Positions 47,884-58,433 of a stretch of DNA of 64,000 nt are shown in pieces. The stretch spans positions 803,528 through 867,527 of the forward strand of contig CAUJNA010002791.1 of assembly GCA_963377175.1 (NCBI GenBank), in the 5' to 3' direction. Position numbers and translations under genes: made by a program. The notes under the pieces are model-generated. The model was not told the origin of the DNA and searched no databases. It saw only the letters and a program-made list of their open reading frames with translations. Each line of letters opens with the position of its first letter. The stretch's first letter is position 1. This stretch comes from Effrenium voratum. Its lineage: Eukaryota > Sar > Dinophyceae > Suessiales > Symbiodiniaceae.

Positions 47884-49269
47884 ATCACCAACATGAGAAG
47901 CCGACAAGGGAAGAGCACAGGGCAGCGCAGGACAAGTCAGGGTGTCCAATCAGACTTCCGCTCGGACTGAAGAAGCTGGACCTTATCAAGTCATTCACGG
48001 ACATCCTTGGATCCCTGATGCAGCCGACAAATCGCCCTTATGTTGATCACCTTGCGTGACATGAGTTCAATTTTATCCATGACGTTCCACATGCTCCTGA
48101 ACCACGGAAACCTCACGAGGAATCCGAGATTGGACAGTCGGGAAGTGAAATACATGTCGATGAAGGAGAGGCCACTCATCATGATGATGCTGCAGAACAA
48201 TCCCCACATCATTTGCCCCAACGAGGCCGATGCCTTCCTTTATCCGGAAGATGAGAAATCCAAGGGCCTCATCAAGCTGTTCACCGGGTTCGGCTACAAG
48301 GGAATCATCCGCAAATCCTGGTCAGCCAGACCAGTCGCACGCTTTGTCCGCAGCGGAAAGCAAGCCGGAGTCGAGTTATTGGCACGTCACATTTCCACCA
48401 AGAGCCAATACTGGGGCGCGACATTCACAATGTTCAGATGCTTCTTTGGAGTCAAGAAGGATTGCATTGGTCCCGACTAGGACATCCCCGCATCCGACTG
48501 CTTGGCAACTACCGGACCGGACATGTTCGACGATCAGCAGAAGTACATTGGAAGGAGATTGCCACCACGCACCAAAGTCCAAGGACATGGCAAGAACAAG
48601 GAGATCGTTGTCATCCACACAGAGTTCAACAACGAGCTGCGTGGCACACCACCGAGATCAACGGGAACTCCATCCACATCCTTCGACAGTCGACACGTGA
48701 CAAGGGCAGACCTCCCATTCGCAACCATTGGCGTGTTCCATGTTCATCCAAACATCACTCATGGCGCAGCAAGGGAAGATTTCCAATCTGGAATCAGATT
48801 TCCAATCTGGAATCATGCCTCTCGTCACAGAGTACCAATGAGATGCAATTACCGGTAACAAGTCCGCCAATACCTACAGCAAGCTTCAAGACGTCTACAA
48901 CCCTGACCAAGGCCTCATCAATCACATCATCCACAAACACCAGAAGACATGGAACGAGGCACAGGGAGTGCCATTTGCAAACAGGGTTACAAGCACCATG
49001 AAGTCAATTGTCCGTCATCACCTCTACATGAAGACTGGGTCCGGGTATGACACTGTGTGATGACATTTGTATTTGAATGGGGCAAGACTGACGAGATGTT
49101 GATGCTGGGTCACAGCCCACTGATGGTCTACATCCGAAGCCGTGCAGCAAACTGGGAAAGAAACTACAATCGGCCGGAGACATCCTGGAAGCCATGGGGA
49201 TTGATTCGACCTGGAGATTACAATTACGGTCAGTCTGACAGCAGCTACCATTGGTACAACAAGAAATGA
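47884..49269 (+). pseudogene. Decayed endonuclease/exonuclease/phosphatase (EEP)-like domain
   Basis: After GLKKLDLIKSFTDILGSLMQ the frame shifts to a stretch with the EEP landmark RPLIMMMLQNNPHIICPNEA (DAF follows), equivalent to the PDIICLQE motif, then KLFTGFGYKGIIRKSWSARP. A second piece has VIHTEFNNEL and ADLPFATIGVFHVHPNITHG, resembling the later conserved H-containing strand. A third has KSANTYSKLQDVYNPDQGLI and ends with MTFVFEWGKTDEML. The order fits an EEP fold of the APE/DNase I type, but the glutamate environment and later Asp/His residues are not all visible, and three or more frame changes break it. It might be the endonuclease half of a LINE or a multicopy dinoflagellate EEP gene; no RT follows on this strand. 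Confidence 0.5.
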
Positions 49270-49734
49270 TAAGCTATTGCGACTGCCACCTTTGGCAACC
49301 ATCCAGACCTCCTTTGGTCTTCATGATTTGCCAGGGCGAAGATTCCAGAAGCTCGATTGCGAGAGCCCACACGACAAAGCCACAACGAATCACGACCAAT
49401 TGATCCTCCTTGACGACAAGACTATTTTCAGTGAGAGATCACTAGTTTCACATCGATCCCGCATGTACAACGCGTTTTGCACCACCTTTTGATACAGTTA
49501 GGTATCCCGCATCAAACAAACTCTTTTCAGTTGTCACCAAGACTTTTCATTCGAGCAGCAAAAAGGATGAATCCAGTATTTCAATGGCTACGGCATATTT
49601 CAATGGCTACGGCAGAAAAGCAAGGCTACGGCCACAGGCCAAGAAGCCAAACATTACATAGTAATTCTGTGCTGGAGATCAAAAGAAATTTGTGTCTGTT
49701 TTGTGTTTGATTCACATGTTGATCTCCATGCAAC

Positions 49735-49746
49735 ATTTGGCTCAAG
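49735..49746 (+). other. Possible relict of the dinoflagellate spliced leader
   Basis: ATTTGGCTCAAG matches the 3' 13 bases of the leader with one T missing. Relict leaders at retroposed gene copies are known in dinoflagellates. No gene is recognised just downstream, so chance remains possible. Confidence 0.3.
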
Positions 49747-50460
49747 GCCCACTTTGTCATATTGTGTACATAGTCCTTACAGACTTGTGACACAGTGATA
49801 AAAGGCTTGCAGACCGCTTTCGCAGGTATTACAGCAAACCACAGATATCAGGGACTATCCATTCTCTTGCACTCCGTCTTGGCATTTATTGGGTTTCCTG
49901 CGGAATAGATCCAGGGACCACATATACCGTCCTCTACTACCACAAGGTATCGGTTCCCTACTGGGATAAGATACCCCCGGCAGTGAGCCCCCCTCCCCCT
50001 GTCTGAGTAGCAGCTTCGCTCCTTTTTCTCCGGTCTTCTCGCCGCTCGCTTCCGGTCCGCTTTTCGCATCGGTTGGCTCTTGTGTTTCAAGGCCGAGTCG
50101 TAGTGTCCTCCGAAGTCGATATGGGACACTCAGCGCACGTCTGCTTCATAGTGGGCTATGCACAATGATACGGCGCTGGAGGCACCTCAGTTTTAGCACC
50201 AACACCTCCAGACTTTGTCTTGGGGACGTTCCATTGTTTAGGGGAATCACTATACGGTACCCTACCTTTCGTGTATCCCCTTCTCAAGTGACCCCCACGC
50301 ATTCCCTAGAGTCCCACGATGATCATTGAACTTTGCTCTAGAAACACGCCGTTGAAGAAAGGTTTAGTCCAGAACATGTAAGGACTGCCGCCCAGCGCCG
50401 CCTCCCCGCTAGTTCTGAAAATTGCCCTTTTTCTTCAAGCGGACCTCGTTACCACTGTTG

Positions 50461-50540
50461 GATCGTGTCTGTGTCTCTTTGTGTCTGTCTGTGTCTGTCT
50501 GTGTGTGTCTGTGTGTGTCTGTGCCTGTCTACGTATCTGC
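50461..50540 (+). repeat. GTCTGT-type microsatellite
   Basis: Interrupted repeats of TGTGTCTG and TCTGTCTG. Confidence 0.85.
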
Positions 50541-50896
50541 GTCTGTCTTCGTGTCCGCGAACGGGTCTGTGCACGTGTGCTTTCTTTGCCCCGGGCCAAA
50601 ATTTTATGGTGTATGGGGGCGGCGGAACCTGGCCGCAGGCCATTAAGTACAAAAAGCAGCGGGAGGGTGGGTTGGGGTGGATTCCCCTATGATTTCGAAG
50701 AAGTGCATACATACAAGCGTGCATAGAATACACAGACTACATAGATTACTTAAAATGTCGTATTTTACAGCATTTTCTCGCGAAATTGGATGCTCGAAAA
50801 AGTGATGAACCAAATAGGGGTGCAATTAAATCTCTGCAAGAAAGCTAAAAAGTAGCAGGGGAGGCGGTGATCTTTGCAAACAATCCAAAAAGTTGC

Positions 50897-50932
50897 GGGG
50901 GGTGGGGGGGGGGGGGGGTTGGGGGGGGGGGG
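50897..50932 (+). repeat. Poly-G tract
   Basis: Near-continuous G run with single T interruptions; such runs are prone to assembly error. Confidence 0.9.
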
Positions 50933-51107
50933 CGGTTGGAAGAAGTGATGGTGATGCTGAGGATGCGGGAAGCCAAAAACCAATGAACCGGAGAGGAACT
51001 GGGAAAGTAGAGGATGCGAAAAGCCGAAGCCACCAAAAGCCGCATAGACCAGCGAGAAGCTACAAACGCCACCTGGTTTGAACTGGGAATGCAGAGGATG
51101 CAAAAAC

Positions 51108-51262
51108 CCAAAGCCAAAAAGCCACCAAAAGCCGCGTAAACCAACAAGAAGCCAAAAAGCCAAGAAGCCAAGAAGCCAAAAAGCCAAGAAGCCATGAAGC
51201 AAAGAGGCCGAAAAGCCAAGAAGCCCAAAAGCCAAGAAGCCAAGAAGCCAAAAGCGGAAGAA
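51108..51262 (+). repeat. AAGCC-rich minisatellite
   Basis: Irregular tandem of AAGCCAAAAAGCC and AAGCCAAGAAGCC units. Confidence 0.9.
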
Positions 51263-53593
51263 AAAAACTCCAAGTAAAACCAACTGAATTTGAGCGCACC
51301 CACTTCCACCCCCTTCCAAGAAATCTGGACATCGTCAGCCAATCCCAACAAAAACGAAACAGCCTACGAGTACAAATTGGCAGGCGGCCAGTCCGTTTCT
51401 TTTAGCAAGATCCCCAGCCCCACAACATCATACTTGTTGCCCAAGAGGACACGGGCAAATTGGACACCGTGCAGCCCCCTCTTCTTCTTTGTTTCTTTGG
51501 GGGGCGGGGTGAACATGACGAGTTCAATCGGAGGGTGCTGAAGGCACTGCCCGCCTGGGCCGGCGGGAGCTGCACGCGCGGCGAGAAGGCCAAAGCCTCG
51601 GCTGTTGACGCTGACCGGCAGCTTTCCGGCAGAGTCCATGAAAGACGCGTCGTTTTGTTCTGGGAGGGCGGGGGGTGGTGCATTTTTGGTGGGGAATTTG
51701 CAACAAAAACATGGAGCGGACAAGTGGGTGACCCTTAGAAGAGGTAAACCCAACATTGAGCGAGCATGCGTGGGACACATCTGGTCTCTCTTGTTCCTTA
51801 TATCCATCTTAAAAGTTGCTGACTGCTCTCAGCCATTCAGACTTGCTGTTCGTTAAGGGCTGATACGAAGACATTTGCCCTCCAAGTTTTTCGCTTTACA
51901 CTTGCACACCAGTACATATCAAGCTTGCCAAAGTCAGCGTGTTACATGGATGCGCCCTTCGAAGGACCGATGTCCGAAGTGTGTGTGCAAGACTTGCCTT
52001 GTTTAGTTTGTCTAAGTCCATTAAAGTGGCATTCACAAAAATACCCTGTAGTTGGCGAAAAAGAAACCACTCGCAAAATGACTTTCAAACAGGGACCCAG
52101 CTACATGGTCACAAGATGTTCCTTCACAAATCGCGTCTTTCGCCAGCCCTCCAACCAGCCCGGGGCTCGGATTGGAGCAAGGTACCGTCGCTGCAGCGCC
52201 ATGCTGCGCATAGGCCTTAAAGGGAATCAGATTCCCCACAATGCTCCCAGAGGTTCTCCTCACGAACAAAGAGAGGTCGTGAGGAGGTCATTTGTCCCAG
52301 CTTTGGTGGAGGCATTGTGAGAACCATCTGAGGAGAACAACCTTCACAAGTTCACAACCTTCTTGTTGATGCAACATTCAGTGGAGCCAATGGCATGCCA
52401 CAAATTAATCACTAAACGCAGCACAGGACCCCTGCCCCTCCCAAAGCGCCTCCACCACGCAGGAGCAAGATTGATTCATTGCCATGCGCTCGTGCCAGCC
52501 ATTGTGACCATTGTGGGCGTGGAAAAGCAGCTCAAATACTTGAGGCTATGAAAGCACCAAAAGCACAGTACACCTAACAGTACAGCTAACACAACAAAGT
52601 CTAGCCGACAAACCGAAGGGACCGAAGGGACTGAAGGGAATGCATGTCTGCCATGCTCAGCCATGCTCTGCGCTGGACCATTGGGTCGGCATAAACCCAC
52701 GGAGTGGCCTCCAGTGAGGTGCAATGAAAAACTCATTTTGCTCGACTTCTGTTTGAGGGAGTAAACGAGTAAACCCCTTCAAAAAGCAGACGTCTCTCGG
52801 GAAGCCGATGCGCAGCTGCCCTTCAAGCACTGGGCCACAAAGCGCAGAAACACGTCTGGCTCAAAATAGCCGCAGGAAATGGTTGTCCATTTCCCTTTGA
52901 GCTGAAACAGGCGCAGAGAAAAACACATACCCACTTGACTCAAGGTGTCAATCCTCGCACAGCTTTTTGACCAGACATCTGTGGCCATCCCCAACCTCGG
53001 CAAGCAACAATTGCGCAATGTGGGCGCCAAATCTGGAACAGGAGCCGGCCCTCGTGTTCAGGCAAAACTGCTCCCTTATGAATATCACCACCAGGCGCTA
53101 TTTCCGGAGGCAAGAATCCAGGACACACCGTAAAAGCTGCGAGAATTGCGAATGGCACGTGACAAAACATGACCAAAAGGTGCTCTATTACACACTTAAA
53201 CTCCAGATGGAGGGTGCTAATCTTTCGAGTACAACTGGTAAGTCTCGGCTTGGATAAGGTTCTTCATGCGTAAGTTTCGGCTCGCAGGGCACTCGGCTTC
53301 CCTCTAGTGTCGAAAACGTTACAGGGTTCAACATGAAGCACACACAGCGGCAAAGAAGCGGCCAACTGGACATTCACCAACATCACTTCACAAAGGCAGG
53401 TACACACGGGTGATCAATCCGTGCATCCACCATCAAGCATAGCTTCGTTGGCCAGCGTTTGCTTGATGGCCGCTGGCCCCCTGCTACTCATAGTGGTGAC
53501 AGGGCATTCTGTCACTCCGCACACACACGCCCCTCAGTGAGGGGCGAGAAGTCTCTTTTTCAGCAGGAAGATCACATGCTCAACTTCGTGCCC

Positions 53594-54071
53594 CTATCGT
53601 TTACCAAAATATCCACCGCGGCAAGGGGAACGCGAAACTGCCCTAAGCCGCTCAGAAGACGGGAACGAAAGATCACCACAATGAGCATTACGAGTGTCGC
53701 CATAGAAGACTGGAGGGAATTGCAAAGCAGTCGAGCGATCACCGTCTGAAATAGGGGGAGCATAGGTGAACATTTCCTCGACTCGGATTGCATCGGAATT
53801 CTGCACATCAACAAGTGATTGATCACGGGCATGATGTGTAGAGAAGGACTTTGTGCGAGACAGAATGCGTTGGTATCCTTGATGCTGCCAATCGCGAATG
53901 GTCCATGCCTGACTGTGTTCACCAGTCCCACCACTGGGATCATCTACCCGCTTCCACTCCCAAAACGGTTTCTCCTGGTTGCCATAGTTGAGGCTGTCCC
54001 GGAGTATAGATCCGCACCCACTCCTGATCCTATTCGAGCCATGGGTACTGCTTCGCATCCTCGATGTCCAT
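53594..54071 (-). pseudogene. Module-family paralogue 4 (degenerate)
   Basis: Starts with ATG at 54071 (MDIEDAKQYPWLE), then an in-frame TAG at the place where the paralogues have Tyr of FEY. DQEWVRIYTPGQPQLWQPGE matches the EW-x-x-(I/V)Y-x-PG-x-W part. A frame change then gives FWEWKRVDDPSGGTG and TIRDWQHQGYQRI, matching (Y)REW(R)K ... RDW ... GYQR. The C-terminal 90 residues (EEMFTYAPPISDGDRSTALQ) have no counterpart. This is the last ORF of the series and the only one with a clear nonsense codon in the module. Confidence 0.6.
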
Positions 54072-54218
54072 GTCGAAGTGAGAGACAGGGCGTACCGCGG
54101 GTTCAGATCCAGCTAGTAAAGAAACAGTCACCATGCACGACCATGCACAATCAGCAACCAAGCAAGGCAGCACAAGCATGAAAATCACCCTTTTGTACCA
54201 TGCCCAACACGCATCAGT

Positions 54219-54799
54219 CTAGTCATCATTTAGCTCGAAGATAGGCTTCACCTTGGCGGTAGAGCTGCATGGTGGGGTCGTAGGCCGGTATGGATCAGAG
54301 ACCCCAATGGACTCTGGTGGTGCAACTCCACGAGATGCACGTACTGGTTGGTGTTGTTGGGATGCATGACGCGCGCGATCCGACAGTTGCTGAGAGATCC
54401 CATCTTGAAGACGAGTCAGATCCTCCGTGGAGAAAGCCGCCGCATCCGAGGATCTAAGAATCGCATCCAACATTTGCGGTGACATACACAATGCCGAGGA
54501 TTGCGTGGCCACGGTATGTTGATCAGGAAAAGACATCGAGTCGAAGTCATGACCAGCTTGAGGGCAGCGACTCGCCGATAGCCCTCTGTGGCCCAGTCTC
54601 TTTTGTACCAAATGCTGACATTGGGCTGTGCACCTTCTTGATCAGGATTTGGGACATAGAACTCCTTCCACTCTCTGTATGTGTGAGGCGGAGGTGGAGC
54701 ATCATGTTCTTCCTGTGGAGTCCATGATCCCGGATGAAAGATCTTGACCCACTGGGCATCTGGTTGTTGAGGATCCGGACACCACTCCAGCCACGGCAT
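54219..54799 (-). CDS. Module-family paralogue 3 with extended C-terminus
   Basis: ATG at 54799. The module reads DAQWVKIFHPGSWTPQEEHD, HTYREWKEFYVPNPDQEG and IWYKRDWATEGYRRVAA, the same order of landmarks as in its neighbours. After GYRRVAA the frame must shift by one base (near a CCC run at about 54,557) to give AGHDFDSMSFPDQHTVATQS, MSPQMLDAILRSSDAAAFS and a Pro-rich tail ending KPIFELNDD. The C-terminus has a helix-rich segment not present in the others. The function is unknown. Confidence 0.65.
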
Positions 54800-54936
54800 G
54801 ACAACTCAAACCCTTGATGACAGATTGATAAGCGAGCGGCTGCAGACAGCAATTGCGACATGTGATGCAACATCAAACATGCAAGCAAACACTTTTGTAG
54901 CAAGGCGCGGCTCAGGTGTCGAAGTCAGGACGAGCA

Positions 54937-55380
54937 TCAGCCACCATCTGAGTTCGAGGATGCCGACGAAGAGGTCAGTCCAGCATACATGAGGTCTGGT
55001 GATCCCGAAGTGAAAACTGGACGTGCAATGCTGGGATGCGGATGGCCGAGCCGTTGATATCCTCTGGTGACCCAGTCACGATACTGCCATGTATAGAAGG
55101 ACGCATATGAGACCGGCTGAGAAACAGAGCCCATATTGGTGCCGCCCGTGCTGTCCCTAGGCCAGTACACGTCGAAGTGGTAGACTTTGCGCCATTCCCG
55201 ATAGGTGGTTGAGTCCTCCGGGGCAGGTCCCAAGGTGTTTTCGGCAACTGGATGCCACGGACCAGGTACATAGACCGGAATCCATTCAACGCTTGTGCTC
55301 GCAGGGCCATTGACGATGTCGTACTCAAAGTAGCGTGGCAGGGGCCATCTTGCAGCGCCATATATTGTAGAATTGAACAT
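54937..55380 (-). CDS. Module-family paralogue 2
   Basis: An uninterrupted 147-codon ORF starting at ATG 55380. The module spans residues about 17-118: YFEYDIVNG, SVEWIPVYVPGPWHPVAENT, STTYREWRKVYHFDVYWPRD, STGGT, FYTWQYRDWVTRGYQRLG. It ends with a Ser-rich acidic tail. By eye about 60 percent of module residues equal paralogue 1, while the DNA is much less alike, which indicates conservation of the protein. No signal peptide, membrane segment or known fold is recognised. Confidence 0.75.
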   Translation of the reverse strand: MFNSTIYGAARWPLPRYFEYDIVNGPASTSVEWIPVYVPGPWHPVAENTLGPAPEDSTTYREWRKVYHFDVYWPRDSTGGTNMGSVSQPVSYASFYTWQYRDWVTRGYQRLGHPHPSIARPVFTSGSPDLMYAGLTSSSASSNSDGG

Positions 55381-55528
55381 ATCAACCAGGCTAGCCGCTC
55401 GGGTTCAAAAGGGTGAAGCGGCGAAAACATGGAGACGGAAAGCACAACACAATCCAAGACAACCCAACTTGATGCCGCAATCAACTCAGGCACACTCGCA
55501 TCATTTTAACCGGCATGTTGCTCAAGTA

Positions 55529-55951
55529 TCAATCCGAATCGTTCCAAGGATCATAGAATGGCGGTGGTGAAGGTTCCCGCCACGCCCCATCCGGAACTGA
55601 TGACTCCAACGAGGAAGTAGCTTCTACATTCTCGAGCGCCGCCGATCCAATGGCTGGTAGAGGAAAGCCAAGGCGTTGATAACCTCGTGTTTCCCAGTCT
55701 CGATACTCCCACACGTGGTAGGACACATACGAACTGGGCGTGACATTGGGGTCCGCAGCTGTTCCTCCGGTACTGTCTTCGGGCAAGTACACGTCAAAGT
55801 GATATGACTTGCGCCACTCCCGATACGTGGAAGCGTAGATTGGGGCACGAACCAGAGTATCTGTGGCTACGGGTCGCCACGTGCCCGGTGTGTAAATTCG
55901 AATCCATTCCACTCCTCTCTCGATGTGGTACTCGAAATAGTGAGGGTTCAT
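55529..55951 (-). CDS. Module-family paralogue 1 (TYREW/YRDW/GYQR protein)
   Basis: An uninterrupted 140-codon ORF from ATG 55951 (MNPHYFEYHIERG). Landmarks: VEWIRIYTPGTWRPVATDTL, STYREWRKSYHFDVYLPEDS, TGGT, SYHVWEYRDWETRGYQRLGF. The aromatic-rich, Trp-bearing pattern repeated in the paralogues suggests a compact beta-rich domain, perhaps structural or binding (inference). The tail SSVPDGAWREPSPPPFYDPW is Pro/acidic. Start choice: it is the first ATG and the homologous FEY motif follows it directly, as in paralogue 2. Confidence 0.78.
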   Translation of the reverse strand: MNPHYFEYHIERGVEWIRIYTPGTWRPVATDTLVRAPIYASTYREWRKSYHFDVYLPEDSTGGTAADPNVTPSSYVSYHVWEYRDWETRGYQRLGFPLPAIGSAALENVEATSSLESSVPDGAWREPSPPPFYDPWNDSD

Positions 55952-56136
55952 AGCAGCAAGACAGGTCGCCGCGGGCCCGTTAAAAGAAATCGTGAATCCA
56001 CTGAATCTGCGGCGAAGACACTCATGCCAAGGCAACCTGACGCAACGAGAGTGTGTTGAACAACGCAATGCAAAGCAACTTTTCAAACTGAAGGCGGGAC
56101 AAATGCACAAGGTCTATAGTATACGACACCTATGCT

Positions 56137-56706
56137 TCACCGCCGCTGATGCCGCACACACCTGCAATGGTAATGTCCTGGTCGGCGACGAGCACAGGGA
56201 GAAAGACACTTCCGTCCATGATGTAGAAAGGCATGACAGTAATGCTTGCAACTTGTCAATGGGGACGGCGATGGACGGGTATCTCGTTTCGAAGGGAACA
56301 CGGTGAAGGGTCGCCGAGATCTCCGCGGTGCAGAAGCGGATGCTGTTCCAGAGCGTTTCGGTGAACGCCTAAGACTGCGTAGATCATCATCACAGGACTG
56401 GTCAGTACTGCATAGCAAGCGGCGTGTGCGCTGCGATTTCACTGTGGCAGGGTAGGATTGTCCTCGAGGAGAAGGGCTCGAGGAGGCACGCAATGAGGGC
56501 ATAAACTGTGGGTGTAGAATCACCGGTGGTGGTGGCGGTGGAGGAGGTGGAGGTGGGAGAAGTCTTGGAAACCTTGGCGGGGGCGGAGGTGAAGCAGTCC
56601 ATCGAACTGGTTTGTCAAGCAAGGTGCCAGGTCCGTGAAACTGTAGCCACGTCGGCTGCGCTCCATGGGTCCAAGTAATGTATGTCTGCACATCTTGCTC
56701 CGACAT
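56137..56706 (-). CDS. Pro-rich ORF, possible divergent module member
   Basis: ATG at 56706 (MSEQDVQTYITWTHGAQPTW). Residues 18-40 (TWLQFHGPGTLLDKPVRW) echo the EW...PG.W...P part of the module family, but the YREW and YRDW parts are missing. A proline run (about residues 43-62) and a Ser/Arg-rich part (RRSPKRSGTASASAPRRSRR) follow. The extreme C-terminus may be in another frame. It sits directly upstream of paralogue 1. The function is unknown. Confidence 0.55.
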   Translation of the reverse strand: MSEQDVQTYITWTHGAQPTWLQFHGPGTLLDKPVRWTASPPPPPRFPRLLPPPPPPPPPPPVILHPQFMPSLRASSSPSPRGQSYPATVKSQRTRRLLCSTDQSCDDDLRSLRRSPKRSGTASASAPRRSRRPFTVFPSKRDTRPSPSPLTSCKHYCHAFLHHGRKCLSPCARRRPGHYHCRCVRHQRR

Positions 56707-56981
56707 GATTTGAGCAGCTCAGCCATGCATGAAATCCAAGTCATCAACAACATCCAAGACAGCAAACAATGTCTTCACTGGTAGAAATGTCAAGTAGGTC
56801 CATCAAGTCATTGCTGCAAAGCATGCCAGCCATGTCATGCAAACAAGCAAGGAGAGAATCATGCGATCTGCCATGACTGCAATCCAAACCATCACGACAA
56901 CATGCAACGCTCACGGAATGCACTGCCACGTCCTACGGGCTGGTCCTCCGGTAGTCACTGGTTCTTTCGATGCTCAGTGCC

Positions 56982-57594
56982 CTAAGCGCGAGCCTCAAGT
57001 TGCTGGTAGACCTTCCAGGCCTGCTTGACTTCCTCAATGGGCTTCTGAAGGAAGGTTTTGTAGGTGGGCCTGGAATCCTTGTCCTTTTTCCGTCTGACCA
57101 TTTCATCCAGCTCACCTTGTGTCCACGCCGTAAAAGGTTCACGATGTGCATTGCGAAGGGCAATAGTGAATTCTTGTAGACGTTCCCGAGGTCCATGAAC
57201 CACCGTGGGAGATGGACGGAACGATGAAGCATCTGGATGTGGACGAACTGAACCATCCGAATCCGAATCAGGTGTGGTAGGCGATGTCTGTCCTGGTTCG
57301 CGTCCACTGCGTAGGTTTTGGCGGTGGCAACCGATCCAACATTGACTCTGGACGGCGACCAGAAATGCTGTCCGCGGCATCTCGATGTGCCGCCCGAGGC
57401 GGGGATAAGGCCGGTATATGCGAGGTGGAGGAGGTATCCAGAGGCCGGGTTCGAATTCGAGTAGGAGAGCGAGATCGATCGGACGAGATGCGCTCTGTGA
57501 TGATGCCAGGGCAAAGTTCAGGAGTCGCTACTTGGGATGCGAGGACATTGAGTACCGCCACCAGGTTGTTCACAAACTCCACTGACAACTGCAT
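56982..57594 (-). CDS. Small basic ORF of unknown function
   Basis: ATG at 57594 (MQLSVEFVNNLVAVLNVLAS), then a Ser/Arg/Thr-rich middle (SSDRSRSPTRIRTRPLDTSS). After a frame change near 57,290 it continues with TPDSDSDGSVRPHPDASSFR, RLQEFTIALRNAHREPFTAW and helical EMVRRKKDKDSRPTYKTFLQ, ending WKVYQQLEARA. This is the only ORF of the cluster whose frame change has the opposite sense. No family is recognised. Confidence 0.55.
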
Positions 57595-57632
57595 GGCAAA
57601 TGAAATCACTGCAAGGACAAACCAAGCAAGAA
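57595..57632 (-). promoter_or_regulatory. Candidate trans-splice acceptor before the basic ORF
   Basis: The coding strand has a pyrimidine-rich CTTGCTTGGTTTGTCCTTGC followed by AG at 57609-57610, 14 bp before the ATG. This is the layout expected of a spliced-leader acceptor in dinoflagellates, but an ordinary intron end would look the same. Confidence 0.35.
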
Positions 57633-58198
57633 ATGCTGCGGAACATCAAAAACCTCATGATAGCAAAACATGCGTGCATCGATATACTGAGGACCTTTTG
57701 CCGCTGGTGGTCCGTCAACGTTCATATGAAAGACCAGATGGCCGGCACGCCGGCATGGCCTTGACTGCCGGTGGGTGCTTTGGAGTGAAGGCGCGATGGT
57801 GAGACGCGGGACCAGCGTTGGCAGGGCGGCCAAGAGGACGCCTGTGGTGGCTGCGGCTGCGAGACCGACGCCGATGAGGTTCCCGATGTCTGGACCTTCT
57901 TCTCCGTCTGCGCTCTCTGGAAGTGCTGACACTCACCGTATGAACATGAGCAGTGTGCTCCATCCGGTTGTCTGTACCGTCGGATCGGTCGGACTGATGT
58001 AGCCGGCCCGGACGACGGCGTCATTGATGGCGGAGGTGGTGGCGGTGGTTGCCCGTCCGGTACTGGTGGTGGGGGTGGCGGCTGTGGATGCCGCTGCTGA
58101 TCTTCCAGACGTTGTAGTCCAGCCAAAAGAATACTGATCTGAGACGAGATTGCATGCAGCATATGCCGGCATTCTCGTAAAAGGTCGCCATGATCCAT
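57606..58198 (-). CDS. Pro-rich ORF with a Cys/His cluster and one membrane segment
   Basis: ATG at 58198. Residues 1-38 (MDHGDLLRECRHMLHAISSQ, then ISILLAGLQRLEDQQ) look like an amphipathic or coiled-coil helix, followed by two proline runs and HCSCSYGECQHF, a possible metal site. A one-base frame change near 57,925 leads into GPDIGNLIGVGLAAAATTGV and LLAALPTLV, a clear Gly/Ala-rich transmembrane helix, then a basic stretch. Single-pass topology is inferred. It lies between the 455-aa ORF and the basic ORF. The family is unknown; small membrane ORFs of this sort occur in viruses and in giant retroelements. Confidence 0.6.
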
Positions 58199-58433
58199 TC
58201 CAGTGCAGGATATGGTTGGAAAGAAAGGGCGATTCAATCAGTGGTCAACTCAAACTGCGGAGGCAACATGCAATACCACAAGCATGCAACAAACCGCACC
58301 AAGACATGAGCATCAAGCAACCCCACACGCTTTTTCCGGAAGAAGAGCGTCATGATGTATACCACGAAAGCCTGGGCACTAACCACGGTGGGCCAGTGCA
58401 AAAGGAGGTGCCGGACTGCATTGCCGAAGTCAT

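Larger units (their letters stand above)
49747..53590. other. No confident gene
   Basis: Open frames are short, overlap on both strands and are often generated by simple repeats. I see no domain. Three low-complexity tracts are listed separately. Confidence 0.5.

Noticed and set aside
50765..51351. ORFs with Phe/Leu/Trp-rich repeats
   Set aside because: Antisense translation of the AAGCC minisatellite and the poly-G tract.
51925..52320. 131-codon plus-strand ORF
   Set aside because: No domain or coding pattern, and it overlaps other frames. Length alone is not support.
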